DNA of 64,000 nucleotides from Natrialba hulunbeirensis JCM 10989 (GCF_000337575.1 NZ_AOIM01000009.1:55114-119113); one strand, 5' to 3'; positions 52,199-62,324 are shown, counted from the stretch's first letter. Notes: generated by a model not told the origin, from the letters alone. Made by a program: numbers and translations.

Positions 52199-53665
52199 AT
52201 GAGCAACGTCACGTTCGACGCCGACGGCATCACGCTCGAGCAGGTGCGTGAGTACGTCTGGGAGATTCCACAGGAGGGCGACATGCGCGTTCCCGCGCGA
52301 GTGCTCGCCAGCGAGGCTCTGCTGGAGGAAATCAAGGAGGACAAGACACTCGAACAGATCACAAACACGACCCATCTGCCGGGGATCACAACCAACGCGA
52401 TCTGTATGCCCGACGGCCACCAGGGATACGGTTTCCCCGTCGGCGGAGTTGGCGCGCTCGACGCCGAGAACGGCTGTATTTCGCCGGGAGCGGTCGGCTA
52501 CGACATCAATTGCGGCGTCCGCATGATGCGGACGAATCTGACGTACGACGAACTCACCGGTCAAGAAGAGGAACTCGTCGACGCACTCTTTGCGAACATC
52601 CCGTCGGGACTCGGCGGCGGTGGCGTCGTCGAGGCCGGCGTCGACACCGTCGACGAGATCCTCGCCCGTGGCGTCGACTGGGCACTCGAGAACGGTCACG
52701 CAGTCGAGGACGACCTCCTGCACTGTGAGGACGAAGGGATGCGCGACGGTGCGGATCCGGAGAAGGTGAGCCAGAAGGCCAAAGACCGCGGGAAGAACCA
52801 GATCGGTTCGCTTGGCTCCGGGAACCACTTCCTCGAAGTCCAGCGCGTGACGGACGTCTTTGATAGCGAGGTCGGCGAGGCGTTCGGACTCGAGGAAGAC
52901 CAGATCGTCGTCCTGATCCACTGCGGGTCGCGCGGACTGGGCCACCAGACCTGCAACGACTACCTCCGCAAGATCGAGCAACAGCACCAGGGGCTGCTGG
53001 ACCAGTTGCCGGACAAGGAACTGGCAGCAGCGCCCGCGGGCTCACAGCTCGCCGAGGACTACTACGGCGCGATGAACGCCGCGATCAACTTCGCGTGGGT
53101 CAACCGGCAGCTGATCATGCACCGCACGCGACAGGTGTTCGAGCGCGTCTTCGACCGCTCGTGGGAATCGATGGAGATGGAGCTCTTGTACGACGTGGCG
53201 CACAACATCGCGAAGAAGGAGACTCACGAAGTCGATGGAGAAGAGCGCGAACTCTACGTCCACCGCAAGGGTGCCACGCGCGCGTTCCCCGCCGGTCACC
53301 CTGAGGTCCCGAAAGCGTATCGTGACGTCGGCCAGCCGGTCATCATCCCCGGCAGCATGGGTGCCGGCAGCTACGTCCTCCGCGGCGGCGAGAACTCCAT
53401 GGACCTCACGTTCGGCTCCACCGCCCACGGCGCGGGGCGGCTGATGAGTCGCACCCAGGCGAAAAACGAGTTCTGGGGCGGCGACGTTCAGGACGAACTC
53501 GAGGAGCAGGACCAGATCTACGTGAAGGCCCAATCGGGTGCGACGGTCGCCGAGGAAGCGCCGGGCGTCTACAAGGATGTCGACGAGGTCGTCCGTGTCT
53601 CAGACGAGTTGGGGATCGGCGACAAGGTTGCGCGGACGTTCCCGGTCTGTAACATCAAGGGATAG
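52199..53665 (+). CDS. rtcB: RNA-splicing ligase RtcB
   Basis: A 488-residue GTP- and Mn-dependent ligase that joins 2',3'-cyclic phosphate or 3'-phosphate ends to 5'-OH ends in tRNA splicing and RNA repair. Metal ligands are visible in DINCGVRM (Cys105), GSGNHFLEVQ, HCGSRGLGHQ and the guanylylated His of TAHGAGR near residue 410. No intein is seen, unlike some archaeal RtcB genes. Archease lies nearby. Confidence 0.96.
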   Translation: MSNVTFDADGITLEQVREYVWEIPQEGDMRVPARVLASEALLEEIKEDKTLEQITNTTHLPGITTNAICMPDGHQGYGFPVGGVGALDAENGCISPGAVGYDINCGVRMMRTNLTYDELTGQEEELVDALFANIPSGLGGGGVVEAGVDTVDEILARGVDWALENGHAVEDDLLHCEDEGMRDGADPEKVSQKAKDRGKNQIGSLGSGNHFLEVQRVTDVFDSEVGEAFGLEEDQIVVLIHCGSRGLGHQTCNDYLRKIEQQHQGLLDQLPDKELAAAPAGSQLAEDYYGAMNAAINFAWVNRQLIMHRTRQVFERVFDRSWESMEMELLYDVAHNIAKKETHEVDGEERELYVHRKGATRAFPAGHPEVPKAYRDVGQPVIIPGSMGAGSYVLRGGENSMDLTFGSTAHGAGRLMSRTQAKNEFWGGDVQDELEEQDQIYVKAQSGATVAEEAPGVYKDVDEVVRVSDELGIGDKVARTFPVCNIKG

Positions 53666-53768
53666 CGGTCGCTGGCGGGCGTTCTCGAACCGTTAGATTC
53701 GGGACGACACGTCGTCAGACTCCTGAACACACGTCAGGCATCTAACCACAACTACGTCAGTTTCATTT

Positions 53769-53999
53769 TCACTTGAGGCGGAACGGATTGTCGTCCGTCT
53801 CGTCCTCGCTTTCATCGTCGCTGTCCGCTCCGTCGCTCTCGTAGGGTTTGCGGGCGGTGATCGTCACCGTGGCCTCGGGAGCGTCCTCGTCGGACCACGG
53901 ACTGTCGTAGGCCGAGAGTTCGAGGTCGGTCACGTCCCAGCCGGCGGCTTCGATTCGTTCGACGAGTTCGCGCTGATCGGAGAGCATCGCATCGTCCAT
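53769..53999 (-). CDS. Small acidic hypothetical protein
   Basis: A 76-residue protein (DQRELVERIEAAGWDVTDLE, then APEATVTITARKPYESDG). It probably forms a small alpha/beta domain followed by a Ser/Asp/Glu tail. Good codon bias and start support coding. Divergent from moaA. Function unknown. Confidence 0.72.
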   Translation of the reverse strand: MDDAMLSDQRELVERIEAAGWDVTDLELSAYDSPWSDEDAPEATVTITARKPYESDGADSDDESEDETDDNPFRLK

Positions 54000-54169
54000 A
54001 GGCGACGTACGCGAATCTTCGGTGTAGTTCTTCTGTCGGCAGTATCGACCCCGGCCAGCCCGAGTTGTCGTTGATTCCGTCTACTGCTCGGCAGATTCGT
54101 AACCAAAATGGGTTACGACGAGTGGGAATACCCGGCGCGCTTAAGCGGTTTCGACCAAAACGGGGTGGT

Positions 54170-55195
54170 ATGCTCACCGACGAGTTCGGGCGCGAGGTGA
54201 CCGGGGTTCGCGTCTCGCTCACCGATCGGTGTAACTTTGACTGCGTCTACTGCCACAACGAGGGCCTCGGCGACACTCGCGGACCGATGGATCCCCAGGA
54301 CGACGAGATGGAAACCGACGACGTCGTCCGATTCCTCGAGGTCGCCGCCGAGTTCGGCGTCGACGCCGTCAAGTTCACCGGCGGCGAGCCAATGCTCCGC
54401 CAGGACCTGACGGAAATCATCGAACGCACCCCCGACCAGATGGAGGTCTCACTGACGACGAACGGCACGTTTCTCCCCGGTCGTGCCGAGGAACTGGTCG
54501 ACGCCGGTCTCGACCGGGTCAACGTCTCCCAGGACGCACTCGACCCCGAGGACTTCGCCGCCGTCACGAAAAGCGGCGCGTACGAACAGGTACTCGAGGG
54601 CGTCGACGCTGCACTCGAGGCGGGACTGGATCCGGTCAAACTCAACATGGTCGTCTTCGAGCACACTGCGGGCTACGTACCGGAGATGGTCGACCACGTC
54701 GCCGAGAACGAGGGGCTACAGCTCCAGTTGATCGAGTATATGCCCGAGCTGACGGGTCGACCGGAGTGGAATATCGACATCCAGCGCGTGCACGACTGGC
54801 TGGCCGAGCAGGCCGCCGAGGTCGAACATCGCGAGATGCACGACCGGAAACGGTACTGGATCGAGGGCGACGACGGCATCGACAGGGAGGGCGACGATGG
54901 AGACGAGAACAGTAGTGGCCGGGGGATGGTCGAAATCGTCGACCCCGTCGAGAACCCGACGTTCTGTGCGAACTGCCACCGGGTTCGGGTCACCCACGAG
55001 GGCTACCTGAAGGGCTGTCTCAACCGAAACGACGACCTCAAACCGATGGGAGAGATGACCAAACCCGAGATCCGCGAGGCGTTCCGGGAGGTCGTCGCGA
55101 ATCGCGTTCCGTACTACGGCGAGTACATGATCCGCAACGGCGACGGCGAGTGGGAAGTCAACGACGAGTACATCGAAGGATACGCACAGAGCTGA
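54170..55195 (+). CDS. moaA: GTP 3',8-cyclase MoaA (molybdenum cofactor)
   Basis: A 341-residue radical SAM enzyme of molybdopterin synthesis. The N-terminal cluster motif CNFDCVYC (C21, C25, C28) and GGEPML follow [17 protein letters not shown]. The C-terminal second [4Fe-4S] site is CANC near 266-269 with C near 283 (GYLKGCL). The usual C-terminal GG pair is absent; a YIEGYAQS end is seen instead. ATG at 54170 was preferred over one at 54065. Confidence 0.93.
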   Translation: MLTDEFGREVTGVRVSLTDRCNFDCVYCHNEGLGDTRGPMDPQDDEMETDDVVRFLEVAAEFGVDAVKFTGGEPMLRQDLTEIIERTPDQMEVSLTTNGTFLPGRAEELVDAGLDRVNVSQDALDPEDFAAVTKSGAYEQVLEGVDAALEAGLDPVKLNMVVFEHTAGYVPEMVDHVAENEGLQLQLIEYMPELTGRPEWNIDIQRVHDWLAEQAAEVEHREMHDRKRYWIEGDDGIDREGDDGDENSSGRGMVEIVDPVENPTFCANCHRVRVTHEGYLKGCLNRNDDLKPMGEMTKPEIREAFREVVANRVPYYGEYMIRNGDGEWEVNDEYIEGYAQS

Positions 55196-55323
55196 GTTCG
55201 CTGCACGTCGTTTTTACAAGCGGTATAGGAGAACGCCCCGAGGCGATTCACACAGCCCGAGTTGCACTACGGCCGCCGATTCCGTCTCCCACCGCGCCCA
55301 CCACGTCCTCGCCGGCCTGAACG

Positions 55324-55995
55324 TCACGACCGATTTGCGCCCAGTCCAACCGTGATGAGCGCAGCCGCGAGCAACAGCAACGCGACCGCAGCGGTCGGCT
55401 GGCCGCTCGCTCCGAAGACGTAGACGCCGTAGCCGATCGTCCCCGCAAGCAGGCCAACCAGCAGACTCGAGCCAAGTTGGACGATCTCGAGTCGAATCGT
55501 TCGGGACTCCCGGCCGAGCTGGGCACCGAGGTCGAGTCCGCTGTGACCGATGTCCCACGCGAGGACCGTCGCGACGGTGCCGGCGATCAGCGGCTCGACC
55601 GCGGGCGTTTCGATGCCAGCGAGGATGAGCGTCGCGAAGATCACCAGCGCGCCGATATCGATGACCTGCGGCCGTCCTCGTAGGAGACCGACACCGAGCG
55701 TGAGTGCGCCGAGTACGGCGACCCCGAACACCGCCGGATCAGTGCCCGGAACGAAGAGCGTCGTTGTAGCCGCGACGACTGCAGCCCCGAACGCACAGCA
55801 ACTCGAGAAGACCGTTGGGTTTCGGGTGAGTGAGACGGGGCCGGCGTCGTCATCGGTGCCGGCTCCAGACCCAGTTTCCGTCTGGTCGTCCGCTGGTGGG
55901 TGCTCGCCGGTCGATGTTGCCCCGTCATTACCCGCTGTCGCGGGTGCGGACCGTGCCGGCTCTGTGTGCGTCTCCGTTTGTGGTGTCGACGTCAT
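55324..55995 (-). CDS. Membrane protein (DUF7519-like), end of a DUF58 operon
   Basis: A 223-residue protein with a polar head of about 55 residues and about five to six helices (FSSCCAFGAAVVAATTTLFV, VFGVAVLGALTLGVGLL, ALVIFATLILAGI). Unknown function. It overlaps the DUF58 gene by 4 bases. By context it belongs to the haloarchaeal DUF4129-DUF58-DUF7519 unit found near MoxR/transglutaminase genes in cell-surface or exported-protein quality control. Confidence 0.75.
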   Translation of the reverse strand: MTSTPQTETHTEPARSAPATAGNDGATSTGEHPPADDQTETGSGAGTDDDAGPVSLTRNPTVFSSCCAFGAAVVAATTTLFVPGTDPAVFGVAVLGALTLGVGLLRGRPQVIDIGALVIFATLILAGIETPAVEPLIAGTVATVLAWDIGHSGLDLGAQLGRESRTIRLEIVQLGSSLLVGLLAGTIGYGVYVFGASGQPTAAVALLLLAAALITVGLGANRS

Positions 55996-58106
55996 TGACG
56001 ACCCCCCCGCCCCGCCGCGTGGCGTGCGAATACTTCGTCGATCGAGTCCGTCGATTGCCAGTCGATGACCGGGATACCGGCCTGTTGGAGGTCGAACCGG
56101 CGAACGCGGCGAGCGGTCGCTGCCAGCTGGTGGCCGATCGTCCGATCGGTCGTCGGATCCGGGCTCACAACCGTCACAGCGTGGCCGCGTGCGTCGAGCC
56201 GACGGGCGATCGTCGGGGCCATCGAGTCACAGAGCGGCGAGAGCAACAGGATCTGCGTCTCCGCCGAGAGGCGGCGGCGAATCGTCCGCAACTGCGAGAG
56301 CCACCGGCTCTCCTCCGTGGGAGGCATCGTCTCGAACTGCGGGTGTGTCGCGAGCAACTCCTGAAACCGAATCTCGTGATCCCGGCCCGATGCCGGGGCG
56401 AGCCAGCACGGCTCCGACACCGACGCCGCCGACGCGGTTTCGTCACGACCGACGGGGCCGATTCCCGCCAACCCGACGGTGTCGCCCTCGGCAAGCAGCG
56501 AGGCAGCGATGCGGCCGGCTGCGGCGACCGAGCGATCGACGGCGTGGGCTGCGTCGGGTTCAGGTGCGAGGAACGACCGCCTCCGCGCGTCGACGAGGAC
56601 GACCACGCGAGCCGCCCGCTCCTCGTGGAACGAGAGCGTTGCAAGCTCGCCGGACTTCGCCCGCCGGTTCCAGTCGATACGCGAGAGCGGGTCGGTCGGC
56701 CGGTACTCTCGAACGGAGTGGAACGTCGTTCCGGTCCCGCCCTCAGTGGTCGTTAGTCGGCCGGCAAACGAGGCTGCCGTCGTCCGGAGCGGCACCGGCG
56801 CGGCAACCGGCCGGAGTTCCGGCTCGCAGACAACCGTCGTCTCCGCCCCAACGACGTACTCGTGCTCTGTCGACCGCGAGAGGTCGCGCACGAGCACAAG
56901 TGCGGGATCGAACTCGTGTTTCCCTCGCTGGACAGTGACGGTGTACTCGAGTCCAACCGATTCACCGGGCCGAAGCGCGGTGCCGAGTCGACTCGAGCCG
57001 TCGGTGACGGCGAGACCGGGCGGGACGCCGTCGACGAAGCGGAGGTCGGGGACGAACCGCGAACTCGTGTTCGTGAGCGTGACGCGGACCTCGACCTCGT
57101 CGCCGGGGTCAGGGTCGTCGTCGCTCAGGGTGCGTTCGATGGCGAGTTCGGGTTCGGGTGGGTCGAAGGCACGCGCGAAGCCGGCGTAGCCGATGCCGAC
57201 GACGCCGGCGAGGATGACGCCGGGTGCTTCTGCGAGCGTCCCGATCCCGACGGCAAGCAGGGCGACGGCACCGATACCGGTCCAGTAGCCCGTCTGTCGG
57301 GTTCGAAGCGTCGAGATGCCGTCGATGGTGTGGTCTGTGGTTCGGCGTGGCGGGTCGTCGCTGTCAGTGCTGGTGGCCGAACGGGGCTGGTAGACGTACG
57401 CCGGCAGCGAGCGTTCTGTGGTGCCATCGTCGCTGTTCGACGTGGGCCTGGCGTTCGAATCTGACCTGTCCTCGGCACCCCGATTGCGTTTGGCATCGCC
57501 CTGGGTTCCGCTGCCGTCCTTGTCACCGGCCGACCCGCTATCGCTCGTCCCGTCGTACCCGACCGCCGCAATCGCGGCGACGGTGTGTCGAACGCTGCGC
57601 TGAAAGCTCGGTTCCCGATCGACGGCCGCCCGGACCCGATCCAGTATCGACCGCGACGGCACCTCGACCGATTCCGAGAGGAAGGCAGCGGCGATGCGGT
57701 CGTCCGTCCAGTTCCCGCGCTCGATTCGCTCGGTCGCCTCCGCCACCGAATCACCACGAAAGCGCGTACAGACTGCGACGACCGCGGCCCGGAGGCCGTC
57801 AACCGTCCGTCGCCCCTGGACCGCGTAGCCGTCCGTCACCCGCTGGAAGGCAGCAAGCGACTGTGAGAACGACTCGCCAGGTGCCGGAACTGCCGCCCGC
57901 CGTTCTGGTTCGGCTCTCGCAGAGCCAGGCGAACGCTCGAGTCCCCGGCGCAGTCCGAGCGCACGAAGCCCGATCAGCACCGCAAGCAGACCTACGCCCA
58001 GAATCGCGGTCTCCGTGAGGGTGAACTCGAGTACACCGACCGAGACTGCAATCCCGACCGCAAGTGCGAGGAGGCCGAGCAGGAGTACCGTTCGACGCCT
58101 GTTCAT
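55992..58106 (-). CDS. DUF58 domain protein, large
   Basis: A 704-residue protein with two to four N-terminal and central membrane helices, a CARDB-like/adhesion-like beta region near 345-430 (TLSDDDPDPGDEVEVRVTLT, then LRPGESVGLEYTVTV), and a DUF58 vWA-like domain after 450 (HSVREYRPTDPLSRIDWNRR). A 40-residue Ser/Asp/Gly insert is near 210-250. DUF58 proteins are partners of MoxR AAA+ chaperones, but no moxR is adjacent here. Overlaps both neighbours by 4 bases. Confidence 0.87.
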   Translation of the reverse strand: MNRRRTVLLLGLLALAVGIAVSVGVLEFTLTETAILGVGLLAVLIGLRALGLRRGLERSPGSARAEPERRAAVPAPGESFSQSLAAFQRVTDGYAVQGRRTVDGLRAAVVAVCTRFRGDSVAEATERIERGNWTDDRIAAAFLSESVEVPSRSILDRVRAAVDREPSFQRSVRHTVAAIAAVGYDGTSDSGSAGDKDGSGTQGDAKRNRGAEDRSDSNARPTSNSDDGTTERSLPAYVYQPRSATSTDSDDPPRRTTDHTIDGISTLRTRQTGYWTGIGAVALLAVGIGTLAEAPGVILAGVVGIGYAGFARAFDPPEPELAIERTLSDDDPDPGDEVEVRVTLTNTSSRFVPDLRFVDGVPPGLAVTDGSSRLGTALRPGESVGLEYTVTVQRGKHEFDPALVLVRDLSRSTEHEYVVGAETTVVCEPELRPVAAPVPLRTTAASFAGRLTTTEGGTGTTFHSVREYRPTDPLSRIDWNRRAKSGELATLSFHEERAARVVVLVDARRRSFLAPEPDAAHAVDRSVAAAGRIAASLLAEGDTVGLAGIGPVGRDETASAASVSEPCWLAPASGRDHEIRFQELLATHPQFETMPPTEESRWLSQLRTIRRRLSAETQILLLSPLCDSMAPTIARRLDARGHAVTVVSPDPTTDRTIGHQLAATARRVRRFDLQQAGIPVIDWQSTDSIDEVFARHAAGRGGRQ

Positions 58107-59089
58107 TCGTCGGTCCCTCCGTCGGAACGGGGGCCGGTCGGCTCTGTTTGGTGGCCGGTAGCCGCCGAACTGGGGCTGTCGTCACCGTAGGCGGATTCGA
58201 TTTCGCGGAGGATCGAGACGGCCCGGCTCTCGAGTTCGGGTGTCGTCTCGGTGCTCCCGTAGCGAACGTCCTCGAACAGGTGCGTGAGTTCGTCGACGTG
58301 CTGGCGGTCGAGTCCGGCGTCGATGGCGGCGGTGGCGAACTCGCCGGGGGTACTCGAGTCGGGTCGGTCGACGTCGAGCGGTTGAGTCATCTCGCGCCAG
58401 GCGCGGTAGATTTCATTGTCGACGTCGTCCGTGTCGTCGATCCGATCTGCGGCCCGGCCGGCGGCGGAGCCGACGGCGAGGGCGTCTGCGTTCTGTTGCT
58501 GGCTGTCGTCGGCAACTGGTAGGTCCTCGCTCGGCTCGTTGTCCTCACCAGAGCCACGCGTGAGGAAGACACCGGCGACGAAGATGGCCGTAATAATCGC
58601 GAGGACGGCGACCAGTGCGTTCGTCGGGACGAGATCGGTTCGCTCGCCGTCACCGGACCCGGGCTCTGCTGGCTCTCCAGTGTTGTCACCCGGGATCATC
58701 TCGCCAGGGAGTGATGGCTCACCTGCTCCAAGGAAGAGGTAGACGAGCGCCATTCCGATGAGTGCCATCACGAGCCCGATAGCGATCAATTTCACCGCTT
58801 CGCGGCGGTTCGCGAGCAGATACCAGACCGCTGCAATCACGCCGATGATGACGATCGCGTAGATAAGGTACTCGAGAAACGTGGGGATTTCAGGGGCGGT
58901 TGCGGGGTCCTCTGGAGGTGGCGGCTGCTCGATGGGGTCACCGCCGCCGTCGCCGTTGCCACTGCCAGGTGCGGAGCCGCCCGAGCCGCCGGTTTCGAAC
59001 GGCGAGTCGATCGTCGCAGCGACGAGGGCGACTGCGACGATGCCGCCGATGGCGGCGAGCACTCGGACGAGGAGGTTGTTTCTAGACAC
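58103..59089 (-). CDS. DUF4129 domain membrane protein, first gene of the DUF58 operon
   Basis: A 328-residue protein with three to four helices (VLAAIGGIVAVALVAATI, FLEYLIYAIVIIGVIAAVWY, LIAIGLVMALIGMALVYLFL, ALVAVLAIITAIFVAGVFL). The C-terminal DUF4129 domain follows (YRAWREMTQPLDVDRPDSST near 225-245). The Gly/Pro/Glu linker at 33-65 is probably extracellular. It precedes the DUF58 gene with a 4-base overlap. Single promoter expected before 59089. Confidence 0.85.
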   Translation of the reverse strand: MSRNNLLVRVLAAIGGIVAVALVAATIDSPFETGGSGGSAPGSGNGDGGGDPIEQPPPPEDPATAPEIPTFLEYLIYAIVIIGVIAAVWYLLANRREAVKLIAIGLVMALIGMALVYLFLGAGEPSLPGEMIPGDNTGEPAEPGSGDGERTDLVPTNALVAVLAIITAIFVAGVFLTRGSGEDNEPSEDLPVADDSQQQNADALAVGSAAGRAADRIDDTDDVDNEIYRAWREMTQPLDVDRPDSSTPGEFATAAIDAGLDRQHVDELTHLFEDVRYGSTETTPELESRAVSILREIESAYGDDSPSSAATGHQTEPTGPRSDGGTDE

Positions 59090-59190
59090 CGATTGTGCGG
59101 TTCTTGTGTCGCATCAGTAATAAGTGAGTTCATGGCTCGTGTGTGCCAGTATCCCGTGCGGGAACCGGTTCGTCGCCACCTTTCGTTGCG

Positions 59191-59200
59191 CTTAAGTACC
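59191..59200 (+). promoter_or_regulatory. TATA-like element upstream of tRNA-Ser
   Basis: CTTAAGTACC starts about 88 bases upstream of tRNA-Ser, with a plausible start site near 59218-59222, giving a 5' leader to be processed. The same CTTAAGT core precedes tRNA-Val. Confidence 0.45.
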
Positions 59201-59278
59201 CGACGGGGGTACCAACGAGTGCGATACGTGTAGGGGATGTAGTCCCCGAGTCCGAGAGGGCGATGATAGAGACACGGT

Positions 59279-59361
59279 GTCGTGGTAGCCAAGCGGCCCA
59301 AGGCGCATGGTTGCTAACCATGTGGCGTCAAGCCTCCGGGGTTCGAATCCCCGCCACGACG
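59279..59361 (+). tRNA. tRNA-Ser (anticodon GCT)
   Basis: An 83-base class II tRNA: acceptor GTCGTGG/CCACGAC, anticodon arm CATGG-TTGCTAA-CCATG (anticodon GCT), long variable arm, T arm CGGGG-TTCGAAT-CCCCG, discriminator G. It reads AGC/AGU. No intron and no encoded CCA. It lies 73 bases before the uS13 gene, a placement seen in other haloarchaea. Confidence 0.95.
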
Positions 59362-59434
59362 TCGGATATACCCGAGACTGGCGACCTTTGCCAGTCGATT
59401 GCACCGCTGCAGACCAGACACTGATACACGACAT

Positions 59435-59950
59435 ATGAGCGCGGAAGAACCCCAAGAGCAAGAGGACGAAGACCTGCAGTACTTCGTCCGCATCGGTCAA
59501 ACCGACCTTGACGGGACGAAGTCCGTCGAGCGCTCGCTGTCGGAGATGAACGGGATTGGTCGCCGGACCGCCCGACTCATCGCCGAGAAAGCGGGTGTCG
59601 ACCGAACGGCAACGTTCGGCCGACTCGACGAGGACGTCATCGACGAGGTCGTTACACTCGTAGAGAACTACGCCGAGGAAGTTCCAGACTGGCTCAACAA
59701 CCGCCAGAACGACTTCTACAGCGGCGAAACAACCCACGAGATCGGCAACGATCTCCAGCTGAGCCGTCAGCACGACATCAACCGGATGAAGATGATCGAC
59801 TCCTACAAAGGGACTCGCCACAAGCGCGGCCAGAAGGTCCGCGGACAGCGAACCAAGTCCACCGGTCGTACGGAGGGCACCATCGGAGTCAACGTCGAAG
59901 AGATCCGCGAAGAACAGGCCGAGGAAGCGGCCGAGGAGGGTGACGAATAA
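59435..59950 (+). CDS. rpsM: 30S ribosomal protein uS13
   Basis: A 171-residue S13 of the small-subunit head. [20 protein letters not shown] near 16-35 and the helix-two-turn-helix [17 protein letters not shown] near 41-57 match. The C-terminal basic tail [18 protein letters not shown] is present, followed by an acidic haloarchaeal extension. Overlaps rpsD by 1 base. Confidence 0.97.
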   Translation: MSAEEPQEQEDEDLQYFVRIGQTDLDGTKSVERSLSEMNGIGRRTARLIAEKAGVDRTATFGRLDEDVIDEVVTLVENYAEEVPDWLNNRQNDFYSGETTHEIGNDLQLSRQHDINRMKMIDSYKGTRHKRGQKVRGQRTKSTGRTEGTIGVNVEEIREEQAEEAAEEGDE

Positions 59951-60471
59951 TGCCGCTTGGAACCGATACCAAGCAGTACGAGACGCCAAACCATCCATAC
60001 CAGGGTGAACGGATCTCGACCGAGCACTCCCTGCTCGACCGCTACGGCCTGTCGAACAAAGAAGAGCTCTGGCGAGCACAGTCCCAGCTTCGCTCCTACC
60101 GGCGCGAGGCTCGTGACCTGCTCGGCCAGCCACAGGATGACGAGGTAGTCCAGCGCCGCTCCGAGGAGTTCCTCGGACGCCTGAAGCGCGTCGGCATCCT
60201 CGACGAGGCGGACGAACTCGGCGACATTCTGTCGCTCGAGGTCGAGGACGTCCTCGAACGCCGCCTCCAGACGGTGGTCTACCGCAAGGGCCTCGCGAAC
60301 ACGCCACAGCAGGCGCGTCAGTTCATCATCCACGGCCACGTGGTCGTTGGTGAGCAGCGCCACCGTGTTCCATCGTACGTCGTCGACGTCGACGAGGAAG
60401 ACCTCGTTGCGTTCGACGAGACCAGCCCACTCGCGGACGACCTCCACCCAGAGCGAGCGGAGGGTCAGTAA
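59950..60471 (+). CDS. rpsD: 30S ribosomal protein uS4
   Basis: A 173-residue S4, a primary 16S rRNA binder. The S4 RNA-binding domain covers [20 protein letters not shown], then [20 protein letters not shown] (about 98-140). N-terminal [20 protein letters not shown] matches archaeal S4. Its stop is one base from the uS11 start. Confidence 0.97.
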   Translation: MPLGTDTKQYETPNHPYQGERISTEHSLLDRYGLSNKEELWRAQSQLRSYRREARDLLGQPQDDEVVQRRSEEFLGRLKRVGILDEADELGDILSLEVEDVLERRLQTVVYRKGLANTPQQARQFIIHGHVVVGEQRHRVPSYVVDVDEEDLVAFDETSPLADDLHPERAEGQ

Positions 60472-60472
60472 C

Positions 60473-60862
60473 ATGAGTCAGGACGACGAAAAGTGGGGCG
60501 TAGCCCACGTGCACGCATCGTTCAACAACACCATCATGACCGTGACGGACCTCACGGGCTCGGAGACGATCACGAAGTCCTCCGGCGGAACTGCCGTCAA
60601 GCAGAACCGCGACGAGGCATCGCCATACGCTGCAATGCAGATGGCGGAGTCCGTCGCCGAAGAGGTCAAGGCTGCCGGCATCACGGGTCTGCACGTTCGC
60701 GTGCGTGGCCCTGGCGGCAACCTCCAGAAGTCCCCCGGTCCAGGCGCGCAAGCAACGATCCGCGCACTCGCCCGTTCGGGCATCGAGATCGGCCGCATCG
60801 AGGACGTCACGCCGATCCCACACGACGGATCGCGCGCACCCAAAGGAAAGGGCGGCTACTAG
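60473..60862 (+). CDS. rpsK: 30S ribosomal protein uS11
   Basis: A 129-residue S11 of the small-subunit platform. [20 protein letters not shown] and [20 protein letters not shown], then [16 protein letters not shown] at the end, are diagnostic. ATG at 60473. Very short gaps to rpsD and rpoD. Confidence 0.97.
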   Translation: MSQDDEKWGVAHVHASFNNTIMTVTDLTGSETITKSSGGTAVKQNRDEASPYAAMQMAESVAEEVKAAGITGLHVRVRGPGGNLQKSPGPGAQATIRALARSGIEIGRIEDVTPIPHDGSRAPKGKGGY

Positions 60863-60865
60863 ACC

Positions 60866-61615
60866 ATGAGTGCAGAGTACGACGTCGAGTTCGTCGAACG
60901 CGAGGATCGTGACGCACGATTCCTCGTCCAGGGCATCACGCCTGCGTTCGCCAACGGGATTCGACGCGCGATGCTTGCAGACGTGCCGACGATGGCGATC
61001 GACACCGTTCGATTCGTCGAGAACTCGTCGGTCATGTTCGACGAGCAGCTCGCGCTTCGACTCGGGCTCGTTCCGCTGACGACCCCGCCTGTCGGCGAGT
61101 TCGTCGAGGACGACACCGTGACGCTCTCGATCGACGTCGAAGGGCCAGCAACCGCCTACTCGGGCGATCTCGTCTCGAGCGACGACCTCGTTCAGCCCGC
61201 AGACGAGAACGTCCCGATCATCGACCTCAAGGACGGACAGCGTCTCGAGGCCGAGGCGGACGCCGTACTCGACCGCGGCAAGGACCACGCAAAACACCAG
61301 GGCGGTGTCGCAGTTGGCTACCGCCACCTACAGCGTGTCGCCGCCGTCGAGGACCTTCCTGAATTCGAGGAGCCGGATCGCCGCATCGTTCGCGGCGTCA
61401 TCGAGGAGGACGGCGAGCTCGTTCCAACGAGCGAGTTCGACCACGACCTCTCGAACCGGTATCCCGGACAGGAAGTTACACTCGAGGACGTGCCAAACTC
61501 GTTCGTCTTCCACGTGGAGACGGATGGCTCGTTCTCGGTCGAGGAGCTGGTCACACGCGCCGCCGACACGATCGAATCGCGCGCGACTGAACTCGAAAAC
61601 GCAGTACAGCTGTAA
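60866..61615 (+). CDS. rpo3: RNA polymerase subunit Rpo3 (RpoD)
   Basis: A 249-residue alpha/Rpb3-like subunit of the archaeal RNA polymerase. The alpha motif [20 protein letters not shown] and [20 protein letters not shown], then LVPLTTP are standard. The inserted domain (about 125-205) lacks the Cys cluster that some archaeal Rpo3 proteins use for [4Fe-4S], typical of haloarchaea. Embedded in the ribosomal protein block. Confidence 0.96.
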   Translation: MSAEYDVEFVEREDRDARFLVQGITPAFANGIRRAMLADVPTMAIDTVRFVENSSVMFDEQLALRLGLVPLTTPPVGEFVEDDTVTLSIDVEGPATAYSGDLVSSDDLVQPADENVPIIDLKDGQRLEAEADAVLDRGKDHAKHQGGVAVGYRHLQRVAAVEDLPEFEEPDRRIVRGVIEEDGELVPTSEFDHDLSNRYPGQEVTLEDVPNSFVFHVETDGSFSVEELVTRAADTIESRATELENAVQL

Positions 61616-61772
61616 CGACAGATGAACCCACGCCCCCGATCCAACCGATACGACCGCGAGCTCGCTTTCAGCGGTGGTGCCGTGAGCAGCGAGGCCGCCG
61701 CTGGCGCTCGCGTCTGCAGAGAAGCTGGAATCGAAAGGGGTTTGAAGGGGCGACGGGTAGACGGAAGTGCGA

Positions 61773-61857
61773 GCAGGGATAGCCAAGTCAGGCCAACGGC
61801 GCAGCGTTCAGGGCGCTGTCTCGTAGGAGTCCGCAGGTTCAAATCCTGCTCCCTGCA
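61773..61857 (+). tRNA. tRNA-Leu (anticodon CAG)
   Basis: An 85-base class II tRNA: acceptor GCAGGGA/TCCCTGC, anticodon arm CAGCG-TTCAGGG-CGCTG (anticodon CAG), long variable arm, T arm GCAGG-TTCAAAT-CCTGC, discriminator A. Reads CUG. It lies between rpo3 and the eL18 gene. Confidence 0.95.
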
Positions 61858-61970
61858 TCACTTCTCGTCAGCAGTGTATCGGTCATCGCGTTCGACACAC
61901 CGTCGAGTAGCGATCATCGATTCCACTCGACACGACTCTCGTGTCGATCACGCAGATTTGGAGGAAACCA

Positions 61971-62324
61971 ATGAGTAGCAAGACCAATCCGAGGCTCAAC
62001 GATCTTATCGCCGAGCTGAAGTCGACGTCCCGCGAAACGGACGCCGACGTCTGGCAGGATATTGCGGATCGTCTCGAAAAGCCCCGGCGCACCCACGCTG
62101 AGGTAAACCTGGGCCGTATCGAACGATACGCACGCGAGGAAGAGACTGTCGTCGTTCCCGGCAAGGTGCTGGGCTCCGGCGCACTACAGAAGAACGTTAC
62201 CGTCGCCGCCGTCGATTTCTCGTCGTCCGCAGAGACGAAGATCGACCAGGTCGGCGAAACAGTACCGCTCGAGCACGTGCTCGAAGAGAACCCAGATGGG
62301 GCAAACGTACGGGTGATTCGATGA
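61971..62324 (+). CDS. 50S ribosomal protein eL18
   Basis: A 117-residue L18e. [20 protein letters not shown] and [20 protein letters not shown], then [20 protein letters not shown] match the family. It starts 114 bases after tRNA-Leu; the TTTGGAGG before it may serve as Shine-Dalgarno. Overlaps rplM by 4 bases. Confidence 0.96.
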   Translation: MSSKTNPRLNDLIAELKSTSRETDADVWQDIADRLEKPRRTHAEVNLGRIERYAREEETVVVPGKVLGSGALQKNVTVAAVDFSSSAETKIDQVGETVPLEHVLEENPDGANVRVIR

